Assembly: GCA_973895155.1 (NCBI GenBank)
Contig: OZ316897.1
Location: forward strand, 1-64,000
DNA from: Marsupella aquatica
Lineage: Eukaryota; Marchantiophyta
Length of the DNA stretch: 64,000 nucleotides
Direction of reading: 5' to 3'
Both the position numbers and the translations under genes were made by a program. Shown piece by piece: positions 25,796-38,676 of this stretch (position 1 is its first letter; each line of letters opens with the position of its first letter). The notes under the pieces are model-generated. The model saw only the letters and a program-made list of their open reading frames with translations, did no database searches and was not told the origin of the DNA.

Positions 25796-28700
25796 AACCT
25801 TTCATGGTAGTGATTGTCATTCAATCCAGCCATTCATCCAGAGCTAGAGACCTTGCAGTGGGCACTACTAGTACGTAGTTGGACAGCTACAAGATACGGA
25901 TGTTACATGCTGTTGCTTGAGCATTTAGACAGTGTTTGGTCACTTTAGTCTCTAGAAGATATGAATGGTCTTGTTGCTCGCAGAAAATCTAGTCTCTACT
26001 TTAGATAGTGATAATACCTAGGTTAGCATGTTCTAAGTTCTTTGTAGTTATTGGCGGCTTGATCAGGAATTTTCGATAGTGATAATACCTAGGTTAGCAT
26101 AATTTCTGAATCTTTGTAGTTATTCGGAACTCAGGAATGTTGGCTCAGTCTTTGGTCTTCAAATGGTATTTCTCTGGTTTTCTCCCCTTTTGTGTGTCTC
26201 ATTTAGTTGAGATCCTCTGTCTCTTCTCCCCTCTTGTGTGTCTCATTTAGTTGAGATCCTGTATCAGCTTCTCCCCGTTTTGGGGGGTCATGTAATTGGG
26301 ATCCTGTCCCTTCTCCCCTTTATTGGGTCTCATCCACAGATTTGGCTCATTTTGTTCTTTGGTAGAGTGATTCATTTCCATTTGGACCCTCATTAGATGT
26401 ATGTAAGCTAACGGAACATATTAAACAAATGGGACCTTCCTGTGGGCAAAAACCTATTGGGACCACATGTGAACCTTGTCCTCTATCTAGTACCCATTGT
26501 TGCTTCTTTCTTGCAGTTATTTTTCATCATTTTGTTACTGATAACAATTAATAAATTGAGCTCAAAATAATTGATTTAATTAACCTTTGCTGTGTTTGCA
26601 TTTCCTTTCTAAATCACTTAAGCTGAGGGTAAAGTTTAGGGTTTAGGGTTTAGTTTATCTCTATAATTTGCTTTACTCCATTGTACTTTGTTTGGCCTTT
26701 TTCAGGAAATTGGTCCTTAGTTTTCTTAAATGTACTTCTTCCTCGTTTTCTATTTTAGTAAGGTCTCAATGTGGGGAGAGTTTTGTAGATCAATGAACTT
26801 AGAAAGTTTGTCTCTGCTTTGGAGCAATGTCGGCTTAATTTACAGCAGGGGAGTGTGAGTTCTTTGACAGTACTGGTCTAAGTATCCAAAATGTTAGATT
26901 CCCCTCAACAGACCCTACATGTGATCACACATTGAGACTTCACCCCTGGCTGCCTCTCACCAATATGTGCAACGTGCACTATATATATAAATTAACACAC
27001 TTAGAATCAACTACTGTAGAAAGTTTAGGGTTTAGGGTTTACTAATGATTTCTTACTAATTTTCCATTTCTAGTGATGCCCATCTTGCAGTCTTATGTAA
27101 ACTGTCAGTGAAATAAGTGTCACTCCCCCTATAAAAGAGGGGAGTAAGCCCATTCCCTTCAATTATCTGAGCTTTGCCTAAATACACACATTGCACTCAC
27201 CCATGGTGGAATGTAAGTTTATGGCATTCAAAGTCCAAACTCCAGTTTGACTGCAACCAGCTAAATTGTAGGGTGGACTCCCTTGCCAATTAACTGCTGA
27301 ACTTATTGTTGTTAGTTTAGCAAATGAGTAGCTAAACTATTCACTTAGTTTTCTCACTTTGATATCTTTTCCTCACTTTTACTCTTTCTCTCTCCTTGGT
27401 ATGTTTTCTCATGTCAACATCTTTTGTTCAACGCACGGGCATTGGTCTAGTTATAGATATGAATACTCCCTCAAATGCATAGCACAACAGAGTGCCCCAA
27501 AAGTGCAGAGATTTTGGTACTCTGGAGCTAGTCTGGATCTAGATATATCCTAATAACAAGGAACTGGCACTCCAGCTTGCTTTGATGAAAAAAGTCACAA
27601 TGCCATTACCTTCTTATAAATTTACCCTTGTACATTTTATTGTTCAAATTGTTGAACGATTCAAAGTGTAAGCTCATATGGGATCCCATCCGGGTCCCAT
27701 GCATCTAATCATTAAACTGTTAAACCCTTTCAAGGTATTATAAACACTTAATGAACACTCAACTATTATTTGATTCCTAACCATAACAATCTTTATGGTG
27801 CAACCTCTCGCCAAGTAATGAGTATCCACTGATTCCACCAGGCTACAAGTAGTCAATTCAGATTGGCGGCAGAAGAATAATCATTTTGCCTTGAGTAACT
27901 CTGAAGTGTGATTCATTTATGCCTGGTTTGGCCTTGATTTGTCATCCGTCACACCTGGTCATCCCGCCCCTATCCTGACACCGTCCCAACCTCATCCCAA
28001 CCCTATCCCAACCCCACCCGGTCCCAACCACACCCCGTAGGGCAACACGTAAACTTGCCCGTTAACTCAAACCGGGCATTTATCCCACACAAAGATCATC
28101 CAACCCCAGGGGCAGGTGAATAATCATTATGCATGGAGTAACTCTGGAATGTGACTCATTTCTGCCAAGGGAAGATCATCCAAACCCAAGGGAATGCAGC
28201 ACATTGAACATGGTCAGAACATTGAACTACACAAACAAGGAGGGAGCTCGACCTGTACTTGCTCTAGGTTGGTCTCCTAGTGGTGTTGGCTATGCTGATG
28301 AGGAAGAAGCCTGAAGCACTTGTTGCTGCAAGCTGCCTCTCTCCGGCCACAATTCCAGGATCCTGAAAATTAAGCTTCACACCCTGACTTGGGCGTATGC
28401 CCAGGTTGACATTTTCCCTCCCTATCATTCTTATTGTTCGGAGAACATGATTGACAGTGAGTTTTGAAGTAAATTCTGGTGTATTATCCTTTTCCTTTTA
28501 ATTAGTAGATATTTAAAAAGCAGAAGGGTTTGCAGAATTTATCACAAAGGACATGGTTACATTTCATTATATTGAGTTTATGATGGTTTTATTACATTTT
28601 GCTTTGAACTTTTTATTGAATACTCCACGTTTCTCAGATTGCACAAGGGGATCTGGTTGTTGGGATGACTTTGTGAGTGCAAAATCTACTTCCTTTAGTA

Positions 28701-29401
28701 GTTGGGAAGCTATCGGCCCTCTTTCACAAGATATTGCCTTACACGTCATTCAAAAGTAAGTTGGCTTCAAGCACTATTGTTGCCAATGATATGAAGCTCT
28801 ACATGCACTTGGACAAATGAGTTTCAGTTTCAGGTTTCTTGTCATTGTTTTTGGTCATCCTCAAGACACTAAATCCTTTTAGTGTTCTGTGCAGTGTCAT
28901 TCATGCCAACATTGTACAAATATTGAGGCGAGACCAAGGAAAGAACTGTACACTCCTTGGGACAAATCAATAGTAGATTTATGAAGGTGAGTACCTCAAC
29001 ATCAAAATTCCCCCTTTCTCCCCACCTACATGTTGAATTATTCATAAATCTAATGATAAAAATTACAACTTACGGCATTTCGGTACTCAGATCTGAAATG
29101 GTTCGTGTACTATTTGACCGGAATTGTAATATTTACTGAATTGGAATTAGAATAAAAAAATTCAGTGGATTTGTTTGCTATAGTGTGGGAAAATCTAAAA
29201 AAATTGAACACCATAAAATTAAAGTTTACACTTTATTGGATTCTTTGTTATAAAAACATTCTTGAACTGTTTGTTAGAAAAGTTCTTAAACTAAAGTCCT
29301 CAAGGTTTTGAAGGACAGTATTTTTGAATGGCTATGATCACAGATCTCACCTTTTGGACGTGGTTACAATTATCCCTATTTTCATTGCTCCCCATGTGAA
29401 T

Positions 29402-29885
29402 GAGGGTACTTTTATCTCCTGAGGGTACCCTTGTGCATGAGGGTACTCTTATCAGTGAGGGTACTCTTATCAATGTGGTACATTTATCAACGATGGTACT
29501 TAATTAGATCAATGAGGGTACCCTTATCAATGAGGGTACTCTTATCTCCTGAGGGTACCCTTGTGCTTGAGGGTACTCTTATCAACGAGGGTACTCTTAT
29601 CAGCGAGGGACTCTTATCAGCGAGGGTACTCTTATCAATGGGTACGCTTATCAACAATGGTACTTTGATCAGTGAGGGTACCCTTATCAATGAGGGTACT
29701 CTTATCTCCTGAGGGTACCCTTGCGTATGAGGGTACTCTTAAGTATCAATGAGGGTACTCTTATCAATGGGTACACTTATCAACAATGGTACTTTGATAA
29801 TGAGGGTAGTTACCCTTATCAGTGAGGGTACTCTTATCTCCTAAGGGTATCCTTGTGTTGGGCCTTGTCCATGAGGGTACTTTTA
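29402..29885 (+). repeat. GAGGGTACTCTTATCA minisatellite, copy B
   Basis: This is the same array as at 6808-7290. The left two thirds are virtually identical, while the right third has gained and lost units (compare 29745-29870 with 7140-7290). Confidence 0.9.
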
Positions 29886-32149
29886 TTAGTCATAGCAAGC
29901 AACGAAGCGGGCAGGGACCCCATGAAGGCGCCCTGCGCCGGTAGAAGGACTCCAAACGTACTGAAAAGACCCTAAACCTCACCGGACCAGCATTTTGGGT
30001 ATTGCAGGGACAAATACTGGCCGAAGTACATGCCTGAATTTACCTGCTCTATATTGGTTCCCTAAACCAGGGGTGATTTTTTTCATCAAATCCATACATT
30101 GTATCCTAGTTTTTTTCGCACATGATGTACAAACCTACATAATGTGAAAGTGGGGGAGAAGAAAAACAGCAAAAACCAAAGCAAGCAAAAAAAAATTCAG
30201 CTTTTTCCAGGAAGAAAAAAAAACTTCACCGTCAAGGGGGAAGGAAAAAAAACTCCAGCTTCAGGCGCTAGGGAAAAAAACTTGAGGAAGGGCAGGGAAG
30301 GAAAAACAATTTGAGCTTCAGGAAAGGGAAACTTTAAGATTTTAGACGATAGGAAAACTTCAGGTAAGAGTCAAATGTTTTTTTGTAGTATTTGTAAATT
30401 AGAGTCAGGAGTTTTGAACGTATCTATTCTCTTCGGTGAATTTGTTTTGGCTACCTTGTTCCCTAGAAAGGCAAGCATTGTGCATCGGTTGAAGTGCAAA
30501 GAAGATAGGACGGTATTTTCTTTCCTGGGTATCGATCAATAGACACGTTATTTAAATATGGGGTACCATTTATTCTAGTAAACAATTCTCTCATTACATT
30601 CAATATAAATGGACCCTAAACTCCCCCTGCCCCATTCTGGTCTGGTCTAGTTTTACTCCTCGACACCTCCGTATCTATTTCATACTCAGATTATACATTT
30701 TCATTTTTACCATCAACCCTAGATTTTCAGAACCTAGAAGCGACGTGTGAGGCGCACTTCACACAAATCAAAATTTATTTTCCCCAGTCCCACATGACCT
30801 GCCAATTTTCCCTCACACTGGACACTTACATCTAGATAAAAAAACACTACTCAAATGGATGGCTGTATGACATAACAAATGTGTTGTACAACTCCTCATT
30901 TGTGGCCGAAAACTCATTTGTGGCCGAAGACTGTTGGTGTAACAAACAATCTTCCTACTTTACCTGACCTGCATGATTACATCATTTCGTCACGTTTATA
31001 GTCTTGTGTCCATGTATGTAAAACCCCACATTTTTACAGCCCAGCTTAGTACATTCCTTAATACATTCATTTGTACTTTAATTATGATTATTAGATTACC
31101 CCGGCATTTGCTTCGTATCTATGTGTAGGATTACCCCAGCTTTGTATCCATGGGTGTGGCCAATTTCCAAACATTAACCTTACTAGTACTTTATTGATTA
31201 TAAGATTACCCCGGCTTGCGTTTCGTATCCTTGTGTAGGATTACCCCGGCTTTTGTATTCATGTGTATGGCACAAATCCTAAACATTAATTAATGTATAT
31301 TTATTGATGGATAAGATTACCCCAACTTTCGTATCCGTGTGTATGGCACAATATCCTAAGATTAACTTGTCTAGTACATTGCTTTGTGATTGGATTACCC
31401 CGAGGTTCGGATGTATTCCTAACATTAACCTTAGTTGTACATTACTCGATTATTAGATTACCCTAGCTTGTGCATGATATCCACGTATATGGCCCAATTT
31501 CCTAAATAATATGAACCATAATACCACATTACATGACCTCAACTTTTGTATCTCTTACTGACAATGGCCATTTATCATGTAAACAGTGTCAACAGTGTGT
31601 GGTTTTCTCAGAATACTCTAAACCCTAAACCTTGTTCCTTTTCTTTCAATAGTGTTGTGTGGGTTTATCAGAATACTTGGCCTTTACAGATGAACACCTT
31701 TTAAGATTAAGAGTGTACCAAGGGTTAGCGCGAGGTGCAATACAATGCCCACAACAAGATAGATTAGGCAATTCAACCATACTACCCTGCTGTGCCTGTT
31801 TGTTCCCGAAAAAACCTTCACCCATACTGGAAGGTTGCCCATTCAACCTCCTTATAGTAGCAGACTGAACAGAAATCATCACAACTAATCCAAAAACGCA
31901 GACTACTAGACAGTACAGTGAGTACTTCTGATTATTATACAGTAAGAGTGTGTGTGGTCAGTGATGATGTGGTTTGTCAATAGCTTCTCATCCCACTTTA
32001 TAAAAACAACAGTGAGGACAGTCTGACCAGCACCGCATTTCTTCATTAATGAACATGTCTGTTTACGGTAGTCCACAAAACAAGACATTCCACTCGTAAA
32101 CAAAATAAGACATTCCACTTAGAGCAGCATTGCTCTCCTATTGTTCAAC

Positions 32150-32171
32150 TAAAACCCTAAAACCCTAAACT
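32150..32171 (-). repeat. Telomere-like insertion unique to copy B
   Basis: AAAACCCTAAAACCCTAAAC sits where copy A has GAGTAATCA. The flanks (TATTGTTCAACT and TTATCAAAGTGG) match on both sides, so a few telomeric units replaced or filled a break after the duplication. Confidence 0.85.
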
Positions 32172-32865
32172 TATCAAAGTGGCTTCAACTGTGGCTGTGC
32201 GTTATAGAATACCCCCATCCCATGTACCCCCCTTCACCTTCAATACTGTAATTTTGATACGTAAAGACTTTCGTGGCTTTTCTCTTTGTATATTTGAGTG
32301 CATTAATTCTCCATAATGCACCCCTTTTTTTGAGGAGGGGATTATACAAAACACCTACCTGATACTAACACAATATCTATGAATAGAATCTAATATAACT
32401 AAAGAAGGTATATTTTTGGCCAATTCCATAGCAACCACTTCTTGGATGACCCTTTAATTTGAATTTTCTATTTCAGGGATTCACTTTTTCTTGTTTGTTA
32501 CCAAAAAGTCACTCAAGTTTTTACGTACATTAAATGTCCTAGTTACGAGCATTATATCCCACAATGCCCTCTAACCAGGACATTATCCTATTAATACCCT
32601 TCAGAGCACATGGGCATTAATTTGCATTACCCCAGCCCATGGTGGCTGTGCATTTTAGAATACCCCATCCCTCATACCCCCCAACCTTCAAAATACTGTA
32701 ATTTGATACATACATACCCTTCGGAGCACATTGGCACTTGCATTACCCCAACACATGGTGGCTGTGCGTTTTGGAATACCCCATCCCTCGTAACCCCCAA
32801 CCTTCAAAATACTGTAATTTGAAACATACATACCCATCTGAGCACATGGGCATTTCCCACGTCCA

Positions 32866-33988
32866 AAATTTTGTATCTCATTTCCCACGTCCAAAATTGA
32901 ATGGTGACACATTTGATGCTAACGGAGTTTAAAGGTTTCAACATGAAAGCTATGGGAGTCTACGGTTTAACCGGAAATGTTATGGGAGCCTCCACTTTAA
33001 CCGGAAATGTTGTGGGAGTCCATATGCTGAAACTTGGAGACATACCATGTATCGCATGTGAGACACAGCCTTTACATAAGAGTGTTGTATGGTGGGTTGG
33101 ACAGTGAAGGCGATTTGGGTCCTAGGAGTGTCTGAATGGAGTTGCAACACAGATGGAGGTGAGTAGCAAGGCATGGATACCGCAACCATGGATGTTGTAC
33201 AGAAGAGAAGCTCCATCACTGCACACTCAGCCTGAAACCACGCCACGCCACTGCCACCAGTAAGCATAAAAAACGCAACCATTCGGAAATGCCTTCGCTC
33301 GAAGACTGCATCCGACAGTGAATGACTCTAATCCATCACTTGCTGCAATTATTGACGATGTCAGTACGCCATCCAAGCGATGCAAGATTCAAGATGCAGA
33401 TTGAAGGGAATTTGGAGGTGGCGAGCACAGTCAAGGACCAGATTGAAGGCCAGCGACAGGAATTCTCGAAGGCCAATGCTTCCCGACCAAAATACCGACC
33501 CAACAATAATGCAGAAGGGAATTTGAAGGTGACGAGCACATTAAGGAACCAGATTGAAGGCTGGTACAAGAATTCTAGAAGCATTGACCAAGCTTTGTTT
33601 CCTTTGTATTTCTCACGAACCCAAATTGAATGGTGACACTTTTGATGCTAACGGAGTCCAATGGTTTCAACATGAATGTTATAGCTGCAAAAGACTTTTA
33701 TTGGAAATGTTATGGGAGTGCGGGACTACAAGTGAGTCACAATGAATGCTGGTGGTGTATGAACACTTAAAAAATAATGTTATGGGAGCCTACGGCAACC
33801 ACCCGTAAGTCACCCTAATCAATACTAGTGGAGTTTAAAGGTTTTAATAATAATGTTGTGGGAGTCCAAATAATGAAACGTTGAGACCGTGCACTGCATG
33901 TAGGAGACCATGCACCGCGCTCCCTAAATACCCTGAAATGGCCTGAAGACCGGCCTCATTGCACGCGCTGTGCAGAGAAGATATTACA
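32866..33988. repeat. 1.1-kb subrepeat unit, copy B
   Basis: This is the second complete copy of the unit described at 10222-11346. It provides the uninterrupted reference for the CAATG target site: GGCCAATGCTTCCC at about 33473-33486. It ends at the hairpin motif 33955-33988, here ending ATATTACAG. Confidence 0.85.
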
Positions 33989-34705
33989 GGAACGTACCTT
34001 AGTCGATAGCAGGATCGACCCCGGCTTAAGGGCTTCTAAGCCTTCGTGCTGTCCGCCTTCGATCCGGATTCGATGATACAGGTCCTCAACCCGTGCTCGC
34101 AACCACTTACCCGCAGGCTGCACCCTGTGCACGTCTCGGGTAGTGCGTTCGGCCTGGCGCTGCCACCCATATACGGGAAACCCACACACATATGCGCACA
34201 CATGCATACAATCTCGATTTACACGAAGGAAAATGATGGGAAAGGATTTTACTACAAAGGGAACATATGCGTACACTTAGTTGACACGACAGCCCTGGAA
34301 TGCACAGGTTCAAGGCCGAGGGTGCACACTACAACGGAGCCCGGCTCCGCACTCGCCCGGCGAGCTTAGTCCTACCCCCTCCCCTTGGTACTCTGTCATT
34401 CCCAGAGGTCGGGACTCCCCGCATGTCCCACGGATGTCCGACTCTGAAACTAAAAACCCCCCCTGCCTCTACCGAGGGGTGCACTAAATACTAAGAGCTG
34501 AGGAACGGGGTGTCCTCTCGCCGAAGATTCGCTGACTAAGGTCCTAACTAAGCTGACAGTCAGGCCGGAAGACGGCTGTGTCTTATTAGAAGATCCTAAT
34601 CTACGCAGGCTGGACAGCAGGGCAGCGCTGCTGTACCTAAGGCAGGTGCCTGTCCCAAGAGCCTGACTAAGCCAATCCTAATCCTAATCTATTCCTACTC
34701 CGCCG

Positions 34706-37354
34706 CTAATGCCTGGCACGCTTGCCAGAGCCGCCCGAATGGGAACGGCCATCCCGCTGCCTTCGAAGCCTGTCATTGTCCGCTTTGAGGAGCTAGACCT
34801 GGTCCAGCAGAGATTCGTTCTCTCGCCTCGACGCGTCCGTCTCCTCTGCTGCCTCCTGACATGCCTCCTCCAGCTGCTGGGCGTCGCTCGTCAGTTTACT
34901 CGCCAGCTGGTCCTGCTTCTCGGCCTCGGTTTGGAGCCGCGCCATCTCGGCCTGCAGCGTGGCTATCTCCATCGCGTCCCGCTGGGCTCGCTCCTCGGCT
35001 TCCTCCAGGTCTTTCTGCCAGGTGACAGCTTGTTTCTTCAAACTGTCAATCTGGTTCCGGAGTCGTGTAATCTTGGCCTCGTTCCCAGCTTTGGCCTGTT
35101 CGGCTAGGGCGGTAAGAGCGTACGCCTTTGCTAACAACTCATCGGCGGCTGCAACCTTGGGTCATAGTTGCAGAAGCTCAGCCTCTTGAGCCGCCACTTC
35201 ATTCTTTAGGTACACGGACTCCACCCGGTACCGCTCTATCCTCTGAAGGGCCTCCGACTGGGCCCGACCTGCCTTTACGGCGGCAACCAACTCCTGATTG
35301 AAGAAACAGGCTACCTTCCGGGCCATGAACTCCCCGGTATCCCGGGCAATTTGATGAGAGAAATCTCCCAGAAGCCCGTTCAGAAACATACCCTGTACGA
35401 AGAGTTCCGGGTGGTCCAAGTTGTGCCTGTCCGGATTTGGGCACGGGCAGACATCAACACGCGCAGGGGCCGGGGCAGTGACGTCCAGCCCTGGGGACAT
35501 AACGTTGGAAGGGGCTAGAGTGTCCTCCTGCAGCGATGTCCGGTTCTCCGGAATTGCCACCGGCGGGTCCTTGGGAGACCCGGGTTCGGGTAAGACCTCT
35601 GCCGTACCAACTTCTGTACTTAGCCCGGCTAGTTGGGTCGCATCAACGGTTGCGACGACCGACCCCTCCGGCGCCTCCTCGGTTACGATTACAGCTATTT
35701 GTGGAGGTGGGGTGGGTGAAGCTGGCGTGTCCACTGGACTTCGGGCCTCAGGTTGGGGCCGTCTCTCCAATGCCGGAAAAACCCACCTAGCTGGGACCAG
35801 CTTTGTAACGTTGATGCGGGGAAGGGTTCGTCGATCAAACCGGGCGTACCACTCAAGAATGATTTCGATGTGGCTAGCGAAATACGCCTTCCCACCAATG
35901 TACAGCGTCTTCCTTCGCCGCTCCATCTCTTCATGGAATTTCTTAGCGAAGTACGACGTCCATTTCCTAGGTCGATAGTTCTCGACCTGGATAACCTGGG
36001 CGGCGGAGATCTCCCCCCGGGGTTCCATCATGTGGAGAGCGTACCTCTGGAACTCCAGCCGCTCAGCTATCTCGGGCATGAGGCAGGTCCTCATCACGAA
36101 CCCGTTGTCTACTGATCCCTCTGAGGGAAAACTTGAAGATTGGTACTTGGCCCCCTTGCCCCCGGGAGCCCGTGATTCGACTCGATGGTCACCTTCGGGT
36201 AACCCGAAGATCATCTTGAGCCGTTCTTCTGTGAGGGACATATTCCTTCCCCGCAGCCGAGTCTGTTGACGTACGTCGTCATAATTCTTGACGAATTCTG
36301 TCATGTCCTCCCCGTAGTACCTGCAAGTGTTCCAGGGGAGAGAGGCGAGGTGCTCAAATCCCTGAGTCTTCAGGTACACCGCATGCTTGGGATGGAGGAT
36401 GTTGCTGTGAACGTTTTCCCCCATGCGATGCATCGTCACCTTGGCTACGGCTACCGTGGCCAACGGTAACCCGGATGCAGTGGCGGATTCCTTCCTCTTC
36501 TTTCCCTGTGACTGACTCGGGGAAGGTGATACTTCCCCATCCTCCCGATCGGGCCTGGGGAGTGCCACTGCGGTTGGTAACGGGCCCGGGGCGGCCACGG
36601 TCACCATGTTGTCTGCTGGGGCCGCTCCTGGGGTCAGAGCAGGGGGTGGGGACGATATAGTGTCGGCCCCCCGAGCGCTTGTTCCTCTGGGCCGCCTGGT
36701 CAAGGGTGGGGTAGCCTCGTCGTCATCGCTAAGATCCACAGCGTTGATGACGGAGCGTACCTGTGCTGGCTGGGTGATAGGTGGTGGGGTTTGGCTAGGC
36801 TGCGGCTGAGGCCGAGGCTGAGGTTGCATGGGCACGGGTACGGGCACGGGTACGGGTACGGGTACGGGCCCGGCTGAGTTGGTCATGTTGGTTGATGGCC
36901 GAGTTCCCATGAAGCTCTGCAGGTGCTGGTAGAAGTTCTCCGAAGCGAGTGCGGGCGCCCTTGTTGAACGGTTGGTACTGGACTCGCCGTTAATGACAGC
37001 CCGAACCTGGGCAGGGATGTGGTCGAAGTGATGTCGCTGCAGGTCGATTGTACCCGGGATATTGAAGACCTCGTCCGGAAGCCGAAGCAATGCTTCCCAG
37101 AACCCGATATATTTGTCTCCGTTGAAGAAGTACCCAGATACCTCAGCTGGTCGGTAAAGCTCGCTCTGAGAGGGGTAGTCAAAGTTAAGGACGTAGTGGT
37201 GTCGTCCTGCTAGGCGGATGGCTCTCTCGTATTCGCGTTCGATCTCGTATCGGCGTGGGTTGGCGTGTTTCAATGAATCGGCCAAGTGCCTTCCGGTAGA
37301 TAGGAACTGCGTCCAGAATCGAATGGCCGAGCTGGAGAGGATCATGTGCGACAT
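34706..37354 (-). pseudogene. Large transposon-like protein (conserved core plus coiled coil), two in-frame stops
   Basis: From ATG at 37354 one frame stays open for 730 codons, meets TGA at 35164-35162, continues 122 codons to TAG at 34795-34793, and 28 codons later ends at TAG 34708-34706 (about 882 residues). Order: N-terminal region with AIRLAGRHHY; a Pro/Val run near residues 160-190 encoded by a hexanucleotide repeat; KKRK; a core at about 330-460 with LASLPWNTCRYYGEDMTEFV, LKMIFGLPEGD, FVMRTC and SAAQV; a Pro-rich linker; and a coiled coil from about 680 to 855 ending GGSGKRARH. The core spacing (LPW, EFV, then FGLP) resembles the plant mobile domain and the putative plant transposon protein domain, from memory of those families. 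It aligns with 39366-42935 and 45336-45905. Each stop differs by one C-to-T change from a sense codon (CGA, CAG). I infer a decayed mobile-element gene; function unknown. Confidence 0.75.
36829..36872 (+). repeat. Hexanucleotide microsatellite inside the minus-strand coding frame
   Basis: About seven units of GGGTAC/GGGCAC encode the (Pro-Val)n run of the minus-strand protein. Confidence 0.9.
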
Positions 37355-37454
37355 TCAGAGGAGATAGTAGTGGCGACCTAGAGAGAACGAGAGAGCTGGG
37401 GTCGAAGCTGGCGCGCGGACTGATGGACTGGTGCACTACAAAGGGTTGGCTCCC

Positions 37455-37462
37455 CTTTTATA
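37455..37462 (-). promoter_or_regulatory. TATA box upstream of the 883-codon frame
   Basis: TATAAAAG lies on the minus strand about 100 bp upstream of the ATG at 37354, the usual distance for a plant core promoter with a short leader. The context is GC-rich, which makes a chance match less likely. Confidence 0.5.
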
Positions 37463-37919
37463 CTTTGAGGGCTTGTCGATCCCCGACGTCTCCTCGACGC
37501 CCATAGGTTGAACCGCTCACGCTTGTGGTGTACCGGCCACTCCGCCGGTCTGAGTCAGCGTGCGTCAGTGGCCGCTTCCTTAAGTTCGTTATACGGACCC
37601 GAGGGAGGGGCCCCTCCACACTCGTAACCCGGGTGTGCGAATAGCGACCCGCCGCCAGCCCGAACCTGGAGTCCCCCTTATTGCCTAATGATGTCCTACC
37701 CCTAATGATTACCTAAATACTGTCGTTATGCTAATAATAGCGGCCTAAGACCCACCTAACGCGCGTGCCGAGCGCAGTTAGACTGAATCACTCATTAACC
37801 GCCGTACCGGCGGCGTCACAGACGGGTACAAAGGAAGATAGCAGGAGAGCTAGAACTATAATGCGACAGAAGTGGCAGTAAGTTAATTTGAAGGCTGCTT
37901 TCACGCTCTATCAAAAAAT

Positions 37920-38225
37920 ATGAAAAAGTTTTGTCTTGGTATGGACATCCAACGACAACTGCTCCAAAGATCTCCTCTCAAGGCACTTGACAAACATGCC
38001 GTAGTGAATGACTACAAAGCAAACTTTGACCCGTGTAACCAACCAGACTTCAAGCAGTTGGCATCTATCTACATCAAATGGGGCGACCCGGTGATCTATG
38101 AATTTATCAAGTTCATTGAGGCGTCGGTGGGTAAATTTACTCGGGCTAAGCTAGCCTCCAATATTGAGCATCATCACATTTCAGCTCTGGTGGAATCCAC
38201 ACTCAAGATTTTCCCAACGGCTTAG
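37920..38225 (+). pseudogene. Unrecognised open frame, 101 codons, with decayed continuation
   Basis: The frame reads MKKFCLGMDIQRQLLQRS through NIEHHHISALVEST and stops at 38225. Sequence resembling its continuation appears in shifted frames to about 38610 (FDYVGRNLRSVL, then FDNLVTQFNIREA, then QREEAKLQHLALRAQEFEA, which is coiled-coil like). This suggests a broken longer gene. I do not recognise the family. It lies in lower-GC DNA at the right side of segment 2 and may be a separate insertion. Confidence 0.35.
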
Positions 38226-38676
38226 TGACTCCGAGGTGTCTACTATCCTCTTCGACTACGTGGGCAGGAATCTGCGGTCAGTGTTGTTTTTGCTTCTCCT
38301 ACAGGCACTTACCGGCCGCGTGTTCTACATCACGGCCCCATTATTTTGACAACCTGGTAACACAATTCAACATTCGTGAAGCAAGAACTCAACATCCCAC
38401 ACATCAAAAGGAACGGCCGGATCACGTGGTCCTACAAGTGTGCCAAGGGGTGGAGTATAAGGCAAGGCAGAAGGCAGCTTTTTGGCAGGCGTAGGCTGAG
38501 GAGCAGCAACAACGGGAGGAAGCTAAATTACAACACCTGGCATTACGGGCCCAAGAGTTTGAGGCGGATCGGGCATAGACCCAGGTGTGGATTAACATTG
38601 AGTCTAGAGAGTAAATAATATATCACAACTGTACAGAGTGAATTAGTTCTAATCAGGAAGCCTGGTCTTCTTTAAT

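Larger units (their letters stand above)
24575..33988. repeat. Subtelomeric segmental duplication, copy B
   Basis: Copy B is an internal copy of the telomere-adjacent block (1984-11346). Differences from A include four extra bases near 27060, rearranged GAGGGTAC units, one additional GATTACCCC unit near 31215-31250, and a telomere-like insertion at 32150-32171. It follows copy 1 of the second duplication after 39 bp and ends at the TACAG motif, where a GC-rich transposon-like region takes over. Its minisatellites lie at about 29402-29885, 31092-31470 and 32607-32858. It contains no recognised gene. Confidence 0.95.
33989..38676. mobile_element. GC-rich transposon-like segment 2 (borders uncertain)
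   Basis: This is foreign-looking GC-rich DNA between the end of copy B and the start of copy C. It holds a minus-strand 883-codon frame of the transposon-like protein family, a TATA box upstream of it, and at its right side a smaller open frame (37920-38225). The left border is taken as the end of homology with the A/B unit. The right border is less sure, because the GC-rich part stops near 37880. I could not find LTRs, terminal inverted repeats or a target-site duplication. Confidence 0.55.

Noticed and set aside
35162-35164. Programmed stop-codon readthrough at TGA (CTA TGA CCC)
   Set aside because: The following codon context does not match known plant or viral readthrough signals, and a second stop occurs downstream; nonsense mutation is simpler.
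35421-35978. 185-codon plus-strand frame in segment 2
   Set aside because: It is antisense to the Pro-rich linker of the 883-codon minus-strand frame, which has homologues and motif content; the plus frame has none.
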